Shown: piece after piece, positions 1 to 8,662 of the stretch
How the letters are laid out: each line of letters opens with the position of its first letter
Position numbering within the stretch: position 1 is the first letter of the stretch
Assembly: GCA_049889495.1 (NCBI GenBank)
Contig: JBMHDH010000068.1
Location: 1 to 44,486 of the forward strand
From: UBA685 sp049889495
Lineage (GTDB): Bacteria; Pseudomonadota; Alphaproteobacteria; Puniceispirillales; Puniceispirillaceae
Reading direction: 5' to 3'
DNA: 44,486 nt
The notes under the pieces: generated by a model
Databases searched by the model: none
What the model was told of the DNA's origin: nothing
Seen by the model: only the letters and a program-made list of their open reading frames with translations
Position numbers and translations under genes: made by a program

Positions 1-97
1 TAGCGTGGTACGCGATACATATTGTGCGCTGGTCTCCACGATTTTCTCTTGTTGAAATTATGGCAGAACCTCACCCCAGAATTCATAGGAGAGATTT

Positions 98-307
98 ATG
101 AGCGTCGGGACAGTCAAATGGTTTAATGCAACAAAAGGCTATGGCTTTATTCAGCCAGAAGATGGCGCAGCAGATGTGTTTGTACATATCACAGCTGTAC
201 AGGCCGCTGGTCTTAGCGATTTGCAAGAAGGTCAAAAACTATCATATGACCTTGAAGAAAGCCCAAAGACAGGCAAATCAAGCGCGGTTAATCTGAAAGA
301 CGCCTAA
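98..307 (+). CDS. CspA-family cold-shock protein
   Basis: A 69-residue single cold-shock domain, the usual size for the family. These small OB-fold proteins bind single-stranded RNA/DNA in the cytoplasm and act as RNA chaperones. The RNP1-type motif KGYGFIQ (residues 13-19) and the RNP2-type motif VFVHI (residues 27-31) are both present, as is the starting pattern GTVKWFN. The ATG is preceded by a good Shine-Dalgarno (AGGAGAG, ending about 5 bases upstream). It is a single-gene unit followed by its own hairpin terminator. Which csp paralogue this is, and whether it is cold-induced, cannot be told from the sequence. Confidence 0.95.
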   Translation: MSVGTVKWFNATKGYGFIQPEDGAADVFVHITAVQAAGLSDLQEGQKLSYDLEESPKTGKSSAVNLKDA

Positions 308-322
308 GGGCCAGATCGCGAC

Positions 323-392
323 AGGCGGCATACCGCCTTTATCATAATAATTAAAAAGCGAAGTGACAGGCCTTGTTGCTTCGTTTTTTTTT
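323..392 (+). terminator. Terminator of the cold-shock gene, possibly bidirectional
   Basis: A small hairpin (AGGCGG-CATA-CCGCCT, 323-338) is followed by a stronger one: a GAAGTGACAG arm from 360 pairs, with some G-U wobbles, with TTGTTGCTTC up to 382, and is followed by GT9. This is a classical intrinsic terminator on the plus strand. Read on the minus strand, the CGAAG/CTTCG core is kept and is followed by TTTTT, so it may also end the convergent kynureninase transcript, though the wobbles become mismatches there. Confidence 0.75.
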
Positions 393-427
393 CGATTTTT
401 TGGGGATTTTTTGAGATTTCCTCTCGG

Positions 428-1705
428 TTATGTCACCGCTTTTCGTTTATGAAAATGCGGCTGGTCCCAGCGTCTGGTCTCTAGAATATCTGCCAATTTA
501 TGTGCGGCCTGCCAGACATCCTCATAAGAGGTATAAAGCGGGGTAAAGCCAAAGCGCAAAATATCAGGGGCCCTAAAATCCCCAATCACATTTTCGGCAA
601 TCAAAGCCGCCATAATCGCATAACCATGCTTTGGATGGGTATAAGAGACCTGCGAGCCTCTTGCCGCCCCCTCACGCGGTGTGATCAATGTTAAGTCATG
701 ACCAGCACATAAGCCATCCACAAGGCGGATAAACAAGCCCGTCAGCGCAAGAGATTTTTGCCGCAACGCCTGCATATCCACATCACGCCACAGATCAAGT
801 GCCGCATCTAGAGCAATTGCAGATAGGACAGGCGGCGTGCCGCATAAATATTGTTTAATGCCTGTATCAGCTTCGTAATGCGGGGCAAAATCAAAGGGGC
901 TGTGATGGGCAAACCATCCTGTTAATGGCTGGTGCGTTTTGCCAATATGCTTTGGTGCCACATATAAAAACGCTGGCGCCCCTGGCCCGCCATTCAGATA
1001 TTTATAACCGCATCCCACCGCAAAATCAGCATCACATGCCATCAGATCAACAGGCATCGCCCCCGCAGAATGCGCCAAATCCCATAACACCAACGCCCCT
1101 TTATCATGGGCGGCCTTGGTCAAAGCCTGCATATCATGGCACCGCCCATCACGGTAATTGACATGCGTTAACATCACCACGGCCACATCCTCATCGATCA
1201 TATCGGCAATGGCATCTGGTGATGTGGCATAGGATATCACATGACCTTTACCCATCTGGTTAATCACACCTTCGGCAATGTAATTATCAGTTGGGAAATT
1301 GCGTTCTTCAGTGATGATTTTGGCACGATCAGGGCGTAATAATAGTGCCGCAGATAATGTTTTAAACAAATTCACAGATGTAGAATCAGCGACCACAACA
1401 TGATCTGGGTCCGCGCCAATTAAGGTGGCAATCTTGGTGGCAATTTTTTGTGGCAAATCAATCCAACCAGCCGCATTCCAACTGCGAATCAACCCCTGCC
1501 CCCACTCCTGATGCATGGTTTTTTCGATCTGCGTTGGCACAGATTTTGGCAAAGGGCCAAGTGAATTGCCATCCAGATAAATTACACCCTCTGGCAAATC
1601 AAAATAATCGCGATAGGCCGCAAAAGGGCATGTGGCATCCCAAGATTGAATCATCTCATATGTCAACTCATCCATTGTCAGATTATCCACCCTCATTTTA
1701 TTCAT
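428..1705 (-). CDS. kynU: Kynureninase
   Basis: PLP-dependent hydrolase of tryptophan catabolism (L-kynurenine to anthranilate plus alanine), 425 residues from the chosen start and so of normal family length. Visible features are the YLDGNSLGP motif (about residues 43-51), the PLP-contacting segment WDLAHSAGA with Asp209, and the Schiff-base lysine Lys235 in GCGYKYLNGG. The ATG at 1705 is chosen because it follows a purine-rich GGGGCGGGG. The longer frame opens at a TTG (1759) inside the hairpin terminator behind katG, so it is unlikely to be used. No other kynurenine-pathway gene (kynA, kynB) is nearby. katG lies just upstream on the same strand, but the terminator between them suggests separate transcripts. 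Confidence 0.93.
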   Translation of the reverse strand: MNKMRVDNLTMDELTYEMIQSWDATCPFAAYRDYFDLPEGVIYLDGNSLGPLPKSVPTQIEKTMHQEWGQGLIRSWNAAGWIDLPQKIATKIATLIGADPDHVVVADSTSVNLFKTLSAALLLRPDRAKIITEERNFPTDNYIAEGVINQMGKGHVISYATSPDAIADMIDEDVAVVMLTHVNYRDGRCHDMQALTKAAHDKGALVLWDLAHSAGAMPVDLMACDADFAVGCGYKYLNGGPGAPAFLYVAPKHIGKTHQPLTGWFAHHSPFDFAPHYEADTGIKQYLCGTPPVLSAIALDAALDLWRDVDMQALRQKSLALTGLFIRLVDGLCAGHDLTLITPREGAARGSQVSYTHPKHGYAIMAALIAENVIGDFRAPDILRFGFTPLYTSYEDVWQAAHKLADILETRRWDQPHFHKRKAVT

Positions 1706-1741
1706 GGCCCCGCCCCTTTTTTTGACCCTTTCATAGGCCAT

Positions 1742-1774
1742 AAAAAATCGGCCACCCAAATGCGGATGGCCGAT
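1742..1774 (-). terminator. Intrinsic terminator behind katG
   Basis: On the minus strand the arm ATCGGCCA (1774-1767) pairs perfectly with TGGCCGAT (1754-1747), with further G-C pairs toward the loop, and the hairpin is followed directly by six Ts (1747-1742). It sits between the katG stop codon (1821) and the kynureninase ATG (1705). Confidence 0.85.
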
Positions 1775-1820
1775 CTTATTTCATCATAATTTACTCGGCA
1801 TGACTAGCATGGCGGTTTCA

Positions 1821-3956
1821 TTACTTTTTCAGATCAAAGCGATCCAAATCCATGACCTTCGTCCATGCCGCAATGAAATCATCAACAAATTTGTCCTGAT
1901 TATCATCTTGCGCGTAAACTTCAGCAATCGCACGCAATTCAGAATTGCTGCCAAAGACCAAATCGATACGGCTTGCGGTGCGCACAAGCGCGCCTGTATT
2001 GCGATCATGAGCCTCATAGCTGTTGGCACCAGTGGCTTTCCAGCTGACTGACATATCTAGCAATGTGCGGAACCAGCCATTATCAAGCTTTGCCCCATCA
2101 CCCCAAACGCCAGCGCCAGTTGCGCTGATGCCAAGCGAACGCATACCACCAACCAAAACAGTCATTTCAGCTGGTGTTAATTCAAGCAATTGCGCCTTAT
2201 CAAGCATCATTTCTTCTGGGCTTACCGCAAAGATGGTTTCTGAATAATTTCTAAAGCCATCGGCGCGCAGCTCAAGATGCGCAAAAGATTCGGCATCTGT
2301 ATCAGCTTCGCTTGCATCGCCTCTGCCAGTTGAAACAGCCACATTTGCTGCGCCAGCCATTTCGATACCAGCGGCACCACCAATGACAATCACATCAGCC
2401 ATGCTGGCCCCATTGGCGCTGGCAATGCCTTCATAAACACCTAATACCTTGGCAAGCTGATCAGGCTTATTCACGGCCCAATCTTTCATTGGTGCCAAGC
2501 GAATACGTGCGCCATTGGCACCGCCGCGCTTATCAGACCCACGGAAAGATGCCGCAGATGCCCAAGCTGTTTCCACCATTTCCTGTAATGACAGGCCAGA
2601 CGCCTTGATGGCATCTTTGATCGCTGTCACTGTACCAGCATTCAATGTGGCACCAGCTGGAATTGGGTCTTGCCAGATGAAATCTGTTTCTGGGTAATCA
2701 CCAGCCACATAATTTGACTTTGGCCCCATGTCACGATGCAACAATTTAAACCAAGCTTTTGCAAATGCCTGACCAAAGGCTTCTGGGTCATTGACAAATT
2801 TTTCACCAATGGCGCGGTAAGCTGGGTCCATCTTCATTGCCATATCCGCTGTGGTCATCATTGGTGTGACTTTGCCACTGCCATCCACCTCTGGTGCCAT
2901 ATCAGCTTCGTCAATATCAATCGGATGCCAGATTTGTGCGCCAGCAGGGCTATTTGTTAATTCCCAATCATATTTATAGAGCAGGTTCAAATAGCCCATA
3001 TCCCATTGTGTTGGGTTGGCTGTCCATGGTCCTTCAATACCAGATGTGATGGTATCAACGCCTTTGCCTGTGCCATGGCTGTTTTCCCAACCAAAACCTT
3101 GGGCTTCAATTGGCGCGCCTTCCGGTTCTACGCCAACAGCATCAGCAGGCCCATTACCATGTGCCTTACCAAAAGTATGGCCGCCAGCAACCAACGCAAA
3201 TGTTTCTTCGTCATTCATCGCCATTCGGCCAAATGTTTCGCGAATATCTTGCGCAGATAAAAGAGGATCTGGGTTGGCGTTCGGGCCTTCTGGGTTTACA
3301 TAAATCAAGCCCATCTGAACAGCGGCCAGTGGGTTTTCCAGATCTTGGCGGGTATCACCATAGCGGTTATCCCCTAGCCATTCATCTTCAGCACCCCAAT
3401 AAATATCTTTTTCTGGATGCCAGATATCAGCACGACCAAGCGCGGTACCAAGGTTTGGACCACCCATCGATTCAATCGCAACATTACCAGCCATGATCAA
3501 CAAATCAGCCCATGATAATTTATTGCCATATTTTTGTTTGATCGGCCAAAGCAAGCGACGCGCTTTATCAAGATTGCCATTATCTGGCCATGAATTTAAG
3601 GGCGCAAAACGCTGAGCACCTGTGCCCCCGCCCCCACGGCCGTCACCTGTGCGATAGGTGCCAGCGGCATGCCATGTCATACGAATGAAAAACGGACCAT
3701 AATGACCATAATCAGCTGGCCACCAATCTTGTGAATCAGTCATCAACGCTTTCAATTCATCTTTTAAGGCTTTTACATCCAATGATTTGACCAAGGCGCT
3801 ATAATCAAAATCAGCACCAAGCGGATTTGATTTTTGATCATGCTGACGTAAAATGTCCAAATTCAATGAATTTGGCCACCAATCCACGTTTTTGGTGCCT
3901 GATGTTGGCGTTGTCACACTGCCATGCATCACAGGGCATTTACTGATTTCATTCAT
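1821..3956 (-). CDS. katG: Catalase-peroxidase
   Basis: Bifunctional haem enzyme of 711 residues that removes hydrogen peroxide by catalase and peroxidase chemistry. The distal site is visible as RMTWHAAGTYR with Arg92, Trp95 and His96. The Met-Tyr-Trp adduct needed for catalase activity can be formed from Trp95, Tyr219 (in LIYVNPEGPN) and Met245. The proximal haem ligand is His260 in AGGHTFGKAHG. The second, degenerate peroxidase domain is present up to the C-terminus, so the gene is intact. The start at MNEISKCPVMHG is preceded by a GGAGAAAA stretch on the minus strand. An Irr-like Fur regulator lies directly upstream on the same strand, with an Irr-box-like palindrome in the gap, which suggests iron/peroxide control. 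Confidence 0.98.
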   Translation of the reverse strand: MNEISKCPVMHGSVTTPTSGTKNVDWWPNSLNLDILRQHDQKSNPLGADFDYSALVKSLDVKALKDELKALMTDSQDWWPADYGHYGPFFIRMTWHAAGTYRTGDGRGGGGTGAQRFAPLNSWPDNGNLDKARRLLWPIKQKYGNKLSWADLLIMAGNVAIESMGGPNLGTALGRADIWHPEKDIYWGAEDEWLGDNRYGDTRQDLENPLAAVQMGLIYVNPEGPNANPDPLLSAQDIRETFGRMAMNDEETFALVAGGHTFGKAHGNGPADAVGVEPEGAPIEAQGFGWENSHGTGKGVDTITSGIEGPWTANPTQWDMGYLNLLYKYDWELTNSPAGAQIWHPIDIDEADMAPEVDGSGKVTPMMTTADMAMKMDPAYRAIGEKFVNDPEAFGQAFAKAWFKLLHRDMGPKSNYVAGDYPETDFIWQDPIPAGATLNAGTVTAIKDAIKASGLSLQEMVETAWASAASFRGSDKRGGANGARIRLAPMKDWAVNKPDQLAKVLGVYEGIASANGASMADVIVIGGAAGIEMAGAANVAVSTGRGDASEADTDAESFAHLELRADGFRNYSETIFAVSPEEMMLDKAQLLELTPAEMTVLVGGMRSLGISATGAGVWGDGAKLDNGWFRTLLDMSVSWKATGANSYEAHDRNTGALVRTASRIDLVFGSNSELRAIAEVYAQDDNQDKFVDDFIAAWTKVMDLDRFDLKK

Positions 3957-4097
3957 CGGTTTTCTCCAATTTTCGTTGCTTTTGTTGCTGTAAAAATAGG
4001 GGGTTTCAGCATGTTTGCAACGCCTTTTGGTCAGGGCATCACAAACATGAAAATCACACTTTAAAAATATGATTTCATCTTCGCATAAGTCAAGCAG

Positions 4098-4114
4098 TTT
4101 AGAATGTTTTTAAA
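4098..4114 (-). promoter_or_regulatory. Irr-box (ICE)-like palindrome upstream of katG
   Basis: The plus strand reads TTTAGAATGTTTTTAAA. The two 7-base arms around a 3-base centre are an inverted repeat with one mismatch (the perfect partner of TTTAGAA is TTCTAAA). This resembles the ICE operator described for the alphaproteobacterial iron regulator Irr. It lies about 140 bases upstream of the katG ATG and just behind the stop codon of the Irr-like gene. The region is AT-rich, so a chance match is possible. Confidence 0.45.
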
Positions 4115-4183
4115 ATACTTTTTCGCGAAAATTTGCCTGAACATTGAGACGGAAAATTGATACTGAAAATTGATTTAGCTATC

Positions 4184-4600
4184 TTAACTTAACCGAATGA
4201 TAACTTCGACGGCTTCGACATCGCGCCCTTCAGGGGCCTCTGGCAAATTATCAAGTGATATTGCTTCTTTTGGAATATCAATCAGCTGGTTTGTTTTGGT
4301 GTCATAAAAATGATGATGTTGGTCGATATTGGTATCAAAATAGGTGACCGTATCATGCAGATTGATTTCTTTCAGCAACCCAACTTCGGTAAATTGATTG
4401 AGGCTGTTATAGATGGTTGCAAGCGACATTTGGATGCCTTTTTCAGCAACTTCAACCCGCAATTCTTCTGCTGAGACATGACGACACGGCCCGTTAAACA
4501 AAAGATCAGCCAAAGCAACACGCTGGCGTGTCGGACGCAATTTGTGCGCCCGTAATACCGCCATATGCTTGCTGATTTGGTCTTGATTTTGCTTGCTCAT
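4184..4600 (-). CDS. irr: Fur-family regulator, Irr-like
   Basis: A 138-residue Fur superfamily protein: a winged helix with LRPTRQRVALADLLF (about 21-35) and the recognition segment SLATIYNSLNQFTEVGLL (about 59-76), then the short dimerisation part. The stretch TYFDTNIDQHHHF with His95-His97 is the mark of the Irr subgroup, which senses iron status through haem in alphaproteobacteria. There is no CxxC pair, so the structural zinc site of Fur/PerR is absent. It is a little shorter than typical Irr (about 150-160 residues). It lies upstream of katG on the same strand with a gap of about 230 bases. A PerR-like role in peroxide response is the main alternative; the HHH motif favours Irr. Confidence 0.85.
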   Translation of the reverse strand: MSKQNQDQISKHMAVLRAHKLRPTRQRVALADLLFNGPCRHVSAEELRVEVAEKGIQMSLATIYNSLNQFTEVGLLKEINLHDTVTYFDTNIDQHHHFYDTKTNQLIDIPKEAISLDNLPEAPEGRDVEAVEVIIRLS

Positions 4601-4731
4601 AGGTCCATTTGCCAGCTATTTCCCTACTTATTTTCGTAGTCAAACTGAGCTGATCTGTAAAGAAAAAATTATAGATATAAAAGCGATAGGCTGAAGGCGT
4701 TGTGAGCCGTTAGGCTGCCAATCATTGGCGA

Positions 4732-5412
4732 TCACGCAACAGATAAAATCGTCTCTTTTGCTGACTCAAACCACGCTTCACATGCCGCATAGGACAAATC
4801 ACGGCAGACCATCTCGCCTTCATTCACAAGCGCATAATCACCTGGCGTAAATAAACAAGCAAGCCCAGCATCACGCGCCGTTTGGCAATTCACAGATGTG
4901 TCCTCTATGGCAAGCATATCTTGCGCGCTCACCCCTGTTTTCGCGGTGATTTCTGAAAGGGCGTGGTGATAAATCAATGATGATGGCTTCGGCTGTGCCA
5001 CATCCTCTGCTGATGTCATCACAGTAAAATCATCAAATGTGATGGCCCCAGAAAGTGCGGTTGTGATCGCATGCAATGTCAAAGGGGTGGTGGTGGTAAC
5101 AAAGCTCATACCAACGCCCTTATCGCGGCACGCATCTATCAATGAGACAATGCCAGCACGCGGCGTAATATTGACAAGATTTTCGGCAAAAAGCTGTTGT
5201 TTGCGTTCATGTATGGCCTTTGCTTTAGGCGCATGAATACCAAGATTTTCGAGCCTTTGATACCCACCAGGTTCACGGATAAGATGGCAATAGGTGGCTG
5301 TATTCCAATAAATGCCCGTATCAAATTCGGCCAGCGCTTGATTATAACAAGCTTGCTGAATGGCTGAGGTTTCTGCCAAAACGCCGATGGAACCAAAAAG
5401 AATATGTTTCAT
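4732..5412 (-). CDS. HAD-superfamily-like protein lacking the nucleophile Asp
   Basis: A 226-residue protein with the layout of a subfamily IA haloacid-dehalogenase/phosphoglycolate phosphatase-like hydrolase. The N-terminus reads HILFGSIGVLAETS where the family has the FDxDG(V/T)LxDS motif: both catalytic aspartates are replaced (Gly7 and Ile9). Later motifs are recognisable: FVTTTTPLTL (motif II), the QPKPSSLIY lysine (motif III) and AIEDTSVN (motif IV). The ATG at 5412 follows GGGAGCGG at good spacing; the longer frame starts at a TTG inside that Shine-Dalgarno. Proteins with this FGSIG variant are, as far as I recall, a recurrent group in alphaproteobacteria, so this is probably not random decay. 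Its function is unknown, and ordinary HAD phosphatase chemistry is doubtful. Confidence 0.8.
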   Translation of the reverse strand: MKHILFGSIGVLAETSAIQQACYNQALAEFDTGIYWNTATYCHLIREPGGYQRLENLGIHAPKAKAIHERKQQLFAENLVNITPRAGIVSLIDACRDKGVGMSFVTTTTPLTLHAITTALSGAITFDDFTVMTSAEDVAQPKPSSLIYHHALSEITAKTGVSAQDMLAIEDTSVNCQTARDAGLACLFTPGDYALVNEGEMVCRDLSYAACEAWFESAKETILSVA

Positions 5413-5600
5413 ATGAACCGCTCCCAAATAAACAAATCATTACAGATCTCTACGTCTGTTTTTGTGATTGGTTCTATGCGGCCCAGAATTAATTGCCGAT
5501 TTTCGTAATTTTATCAATGAAAGCGATGCAATATTGCTTGGAAAAGCATATGTGATTGTTTAGCTTGTCTCTAGATTATCTGTGACGTAGGGAGTTTCAC

Positions 5601-6623
5601 ATGAACTATTTAAAATATGTGGCAACAGCTGCGATGGCATTGACCATGACTGCTAGCGCACATGCTGCTGATGTAACATTACGTTTTCATCAGTTTTTGC
5701 CGCTTCAATCTGCTATTCCAGGCAACGGCATTGAACCATGGATTGCCAAAATTGAAGCTGAATCAGGTGGGCGGATTGAAATCGAACATTACCCATCAAT
5801 GCAGCTTGGCGGTGCGCCACCAGCGCTTTATTCGCAAGCACGCGATGGTGTGGTTGACATCATCTGGACAGTGCTAGGCTATACCCCAGGTCTGTTCCCT
5901 TCTGCCGAAGCGTTTGAATTGCCGTTCATGACAGGCAATGCCGAAAAAGGATCTGTGGCATTCCAAAAATATATGGAAGCCAATGGCATGGATGATTTTA
6001 AAGATGTGCATCCTTTGGGTTTCCATATTCACGGGCCAGGCATCATCCATACAAAGGGCGGTGCGATCACATCATTAGATGATATGAAAGGCAAGAAATT
6101 GCGTGGGCCAACACGTGTGATCACGGGTATGTTAAAAGAGCTTGGCGCAACCCCTGTGGGCATGCCAGTTCCAGCGGTGCCAGAATCCCTATCAAAGGGT
6201 GTCATTGATGGGGCGGTGATCCCTTATGAAGTTTCCGTACCATTGAAAGTGGCACAATTGGTTGACGGCCATACAGGCTTTGAAGGTGAAACAGGCCTTT
6301 ACACAGCGACTTTTGGCGTGATCATGAACAAGGCGAAATATGAAGCTATGCCAGCTGATTTACGTGCGATCCTAGATGCCAATTCTGGTGTGGCTATCGC
6401 GCGTCTATTTGGTCAGGCGATGGATTCTGCGGATAAGGTTGGTCTAAAAATTGCCCAAGATTCGGGGAATGAAGTGGTATTTTTGGATGCCGCACAAAAG
6501 GCCACTTGGCAAGCGGCCGCTCAGCCTGTGATTGATGGCTGGATCGCCGAAATGGATGGCAAAGGTCGTGATGGTGCAGGCCTTGTTGCTGCGGCAAGAG
6601 CGGCAATTGCAGCTGAAAAATAA
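5601..6623 (+). CDS. TRAP transporter solute-binding protein (DctP family)
   Basis: A 340-residue periplasmic protein with a clear Sec signal peptide (MNYLKYVATAAMALTMTASA, with cleavage near AHA-AD). The mature part begins VTLRFHQFLP and carries the conserved segment KGKKLRGPTRV, whose arginine in this family usually binds the carboxylate of the ligand. It delivers an organic acid or similar solute to the DctQ/DctM membrane subunits encoded next. The start follows GTAGGGAG. A strong terminator hairpin follows it, so this subunit is likely made in excess over the permease. The substrate cannot be deduced from the sequence. Confidence 0.93.
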   Translation: MNYLKYVATAAMALTMTASAHAADVTLRFHQFLPLQSAIPGNGIEPWIAKIEAESGGRIEIEHYPSMQLGGAPPALYSQARDGVVDIIWTVLGYTPGLFPSAEAFELPFMTGNAEKGSVAFQKYMEANGMDDFKDVHPLGFHIHGPGIIHTKGGAITSLDDMKGKKLRGPTRVITGMLKELGATPVGMPVPAVPESLSKGVIDGAVIPYEVSVPLKVAQLVDGHTGFEGETGLYTATFGVIMNKAKYEAMPADLRAILDANSGVAIARLFGQAMDSADKVGLKIAQDSGNEVVFLDAAQKATWQAAAQPVIDGWIAEMDGKGRDGAGLVAAARAAIAAEK

Positions 6624-6678
6624 AGGCATGTTTTTAGGCTTATCTGCCTAAATTTTCAGAACAAGCTTTGCAATAATG

Positions 6679-6715
6679 ATCTGCCCCTGATAGGAATTGG
6701 GGGCAGATTTTTTTT
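6679..6715 (+). terminator. Intrinsic terminator/attenuator between dctP and dctQ
   Basis: ATCTGCCCC (6679-6687) pairs perfectly with GGGGCAGAT (6700-6708), followed by a run of eight Ts (6708-6715). It lies inside the TRAP operon. Partial readthrough would give less permease than binding protein. Confidence 0.85.
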
Positions 6716-6753
6716 ACCCTTTGCATCCAGCCTCACTTTGCCATAGGCCTTTT

Positions 6754-7302
6754 ATGCCGTCTCCTTTATTCCTATCATCATCAAAGCTGTCTTTTGAAAA
6801 GCTGTATCATATTACTGATCAGGGGGCACAATGGCTTGCGCGGCTGGGCGGTGTTGTGTTGCTTGGCCTGGCGGTGATGACGGTGTTATCTGTGATTGGC
6901 AGAGGCATTAACGCTTATGGATTTGGCCCGATACAGGGCGATTTCGAATTAATGGAACATGGCGTTGCGTTTTTCGTTTTTTGCGCCCTGCCTTATTGCC
7001 AGATGCGCCTGGGCCATGTCAGCGTTGATGTGCTTGCGCGCTATTTTCCAACAATCCTGTCCACCATGATCGCTGTGATCTCGCAAGCGGGGATGGCGGT
7101 TATGGCCATGATCGTCACGCGCCAGCTTTATCTAGGGCTTATGGATAAATATCAGTGGCAAGAAACCACCTTTATTCTGCAATTCCCTGTATGGTGGGGC
7201 TATGCGATATCCTTGCCAGCAAGTGGATTATGGGCCGTCACATCTGTGATAATGACAATACAGATTATAGCATTTCCAGATCATGCAAGGGATGCATCAT
7301 GA
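6754..7302 (+). CDS. TRAP transporter small permease (DctQ family)
   Basis: A 182-residue inner-membrane protein with four hydrophobic segments (around GGVVLLGLAVMTVLSVIG, the VAFFVFCALPY stretch, STMIAVISQAGMAVMAMIV and the WWGYAISLPASGLW region). It matches the DctQ subunit that links the large permease with the binding protein. The ATG at 6754 is chosen; a longer frame begins with a TTG at 6697, inside the loop of the upstream terminator, and adds a non-membrane leader unlike the family. The Shine-Dalgarno is weak (TAGG). It overlaps dctM by four bases (ATGA). Confidence 0.9.
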   Translation: MPSPLFLSSSKLSFEKLYHITDQGAQWLARLGGVVLLGLAVMTVLSVIGRGINAYGFGPIQGDFELMEHGVAFFVFCALPYCQMRLGHVSVDVLARYFPTILSTMIAVISQAGMAVMAMIVTRQLYLGLMDKYQWQETTFILQFPVWWGYAISLPASGLWAVTSVIMTIQIIAFPDHARDAS

Positions 7303-8621
7303 CATCGCTAGAGCTAGGGTTATTATCACTTCCGATCATGCTGGCGCTGATATTAGCGCGGGTACCGATTATGTTATCGATGTTTGCGGTGGGTGTGATT
7401 GGTCAATTTTTAATTCTTGGCAGTTGGACGCCCTTTTTGGCACAGATGAAACATGTCACCTATTCGACATTTTCCAACTATTCTTTATCTGTTGTACCGA
7501 TGTTTTTGTTAATGGGGCAATTTGCAAGTCGCGGCGGCTTATCGAGGGCATTATTCCAAACCGCAAAGACATTTGTTGGCCACCGCAGGGGCGGACTTGC
7601 CCAAGCTGCGATTGTCGCATGTGGCGGTTTTGGTGCCATTTGCGGTTCTTCTCTTGCAACAGCGGCCACAATGGGCCAAGTCGCTTTGCCAGAATTGCGC
7701 AAACATGGCTATTCAGATCGCCTTGCCACGGCAGTTCTTGCCGCAGGTGGCACCTTGGGCGTATTGATCCCGCCATCTGTTGTGTTGGTCATTTATGCGA
7801 TTTTAACAGAACAGAATATTGCAAAATTATTTATCGCCGCCTTTATTCCAGGCTTTCTTGCCATTATCGGCTATATGATCACTGTGCGCGTTATGGTGGG
7901 CTATGGCAAAGAAAAAGAACATCAAGATGCCAAAACATCGTGGTCTGAAAGGGTGTCAGCCTTGCTTGCCATTTGGCCTGTCATAGCGATTTTTTTACTT
8001 GTCATAGGCGGCATTTATCGTGGCTGGTTCACCCCAACCGAAGGTGCGGCGGTTGGTGCCACAGCCACAGGTCTTTATGCCTTTGCCAATGGCGGGCTAA
8101 ACTGGCAGTCATTTCAAGATGCGGTGCTGGAAACTGCCAGCGCAACGGCGATGATTTTTGCCATCTTATTTGGCGCGGCTATTTTCAACAGCTTTTTGGC
8201 TTTTTCGCGTGTGCCATTTGAAGCGGCGAGCTTTGTCGCAGAATTGGCCGTCAGCCCCTATATGATTTTGGCTGTGATTTTGGTGATCTATCTGATTTTG
8301 GGATGTTTCATGGACAGCCTATCCATGATTATCCTGACGATCCCTGTCTTTTTCCCTGTCTTTCAAACATTGGATTTTGGCATGGGAGCAGAAGAAGCTG
8401 CTTTATGGTTTGGCGTGCTTGTTTTGATTGTGGTCGAGGTGGGATTGATCACCCCGCCAGTGGGATTGAATTTATTTGTGATCAACAAACTTGCCAAAGA
8501 TGTGCCACTATCAGAAAGCTTTAAAGGCGTATTGCCATTTGTCGCAAGTGATCTGGTACGTGTCGTATTATTGACCTTATTCCCAGGGATCACGCTGATC
8601 GCGGTCAGATGGCTGTTTTAA
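7299..8621 (+). CDS. TRAP transporter large permease (DctM family)
   Basis: A 440-residue, very hydrophobic protein with about 12 membrane segments, the transport-channel subunit of a TRAP system. Typical pieces are the N-terminal LLSLPIMLALILARVPIML, the FGAICGSSLATAATMGQVALPELRKHGYS segment, GGTLGVLIPPSVVLVIYA, and the C-terminal VEVGLITPPVGLNLFVI. The start is the ATG of the ATGA overlap with dctQ, which implies translational coupling. A longer frame beginning at 7155 lies inside dctQ and would add unrelated sequence. The three TRAP genes form one operon, with an internal terminator after the first. Confidence 0.95.
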   Translation: MTSLELGLLSLPIMLALILARVPIMLSMFAVGVIGQFLILGSWTPFLAQMKHVTYSTFSNYSLSVVPMFLLMGQFASRGGLSRALFQTAKTFVGHRRGGLAQAAIVACGGFGAICGSSLATAATMGQVALPELRKHGYSDRLATAVLAAGGTLGVLIPPSVVLVIYAILTEQNIAKLFIAAFIPGFLAIIGYMITVRVMVGYGKEKEHQDAKTSWSERVSALLAIWPVIAIFLLVIGGIYRGWFTPTEGAAVGATATGLYAFANGGLNWQSFQDAVLETASATAMIFAILFGAAIFNSFLAFSRVPFEAASFVAELAVSPYMILAVILVIYLILGCFMDSLSMIILTIPVFFPVFQTLDFGMGAEEAALWFGVLVLIVVEVGLITPPVGLNLFVINKLAKDVPLSESFKGVLPFVASDLVRVVLLTLFPGITLIAVRWLF

Positions 8622-8662
8622 CAAGCCATTTTTAAAAAACAGCAATCACCGCTATCATTGGC

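Noticed and set aside
4152..4174. Two copies of GAAAATTGAT near the Irr-like gene stop
   Set aside because: Only ten bases long in a very AT-rich area; likely chance and not clearly linked to a promoter.
7155..7298. N-terminal extension of dctM into dctQ
   Set aside because: The added residues are out-of-frame dctQ sequence; the ATGA junction at 7299 gives the normal DctM N-terminus.
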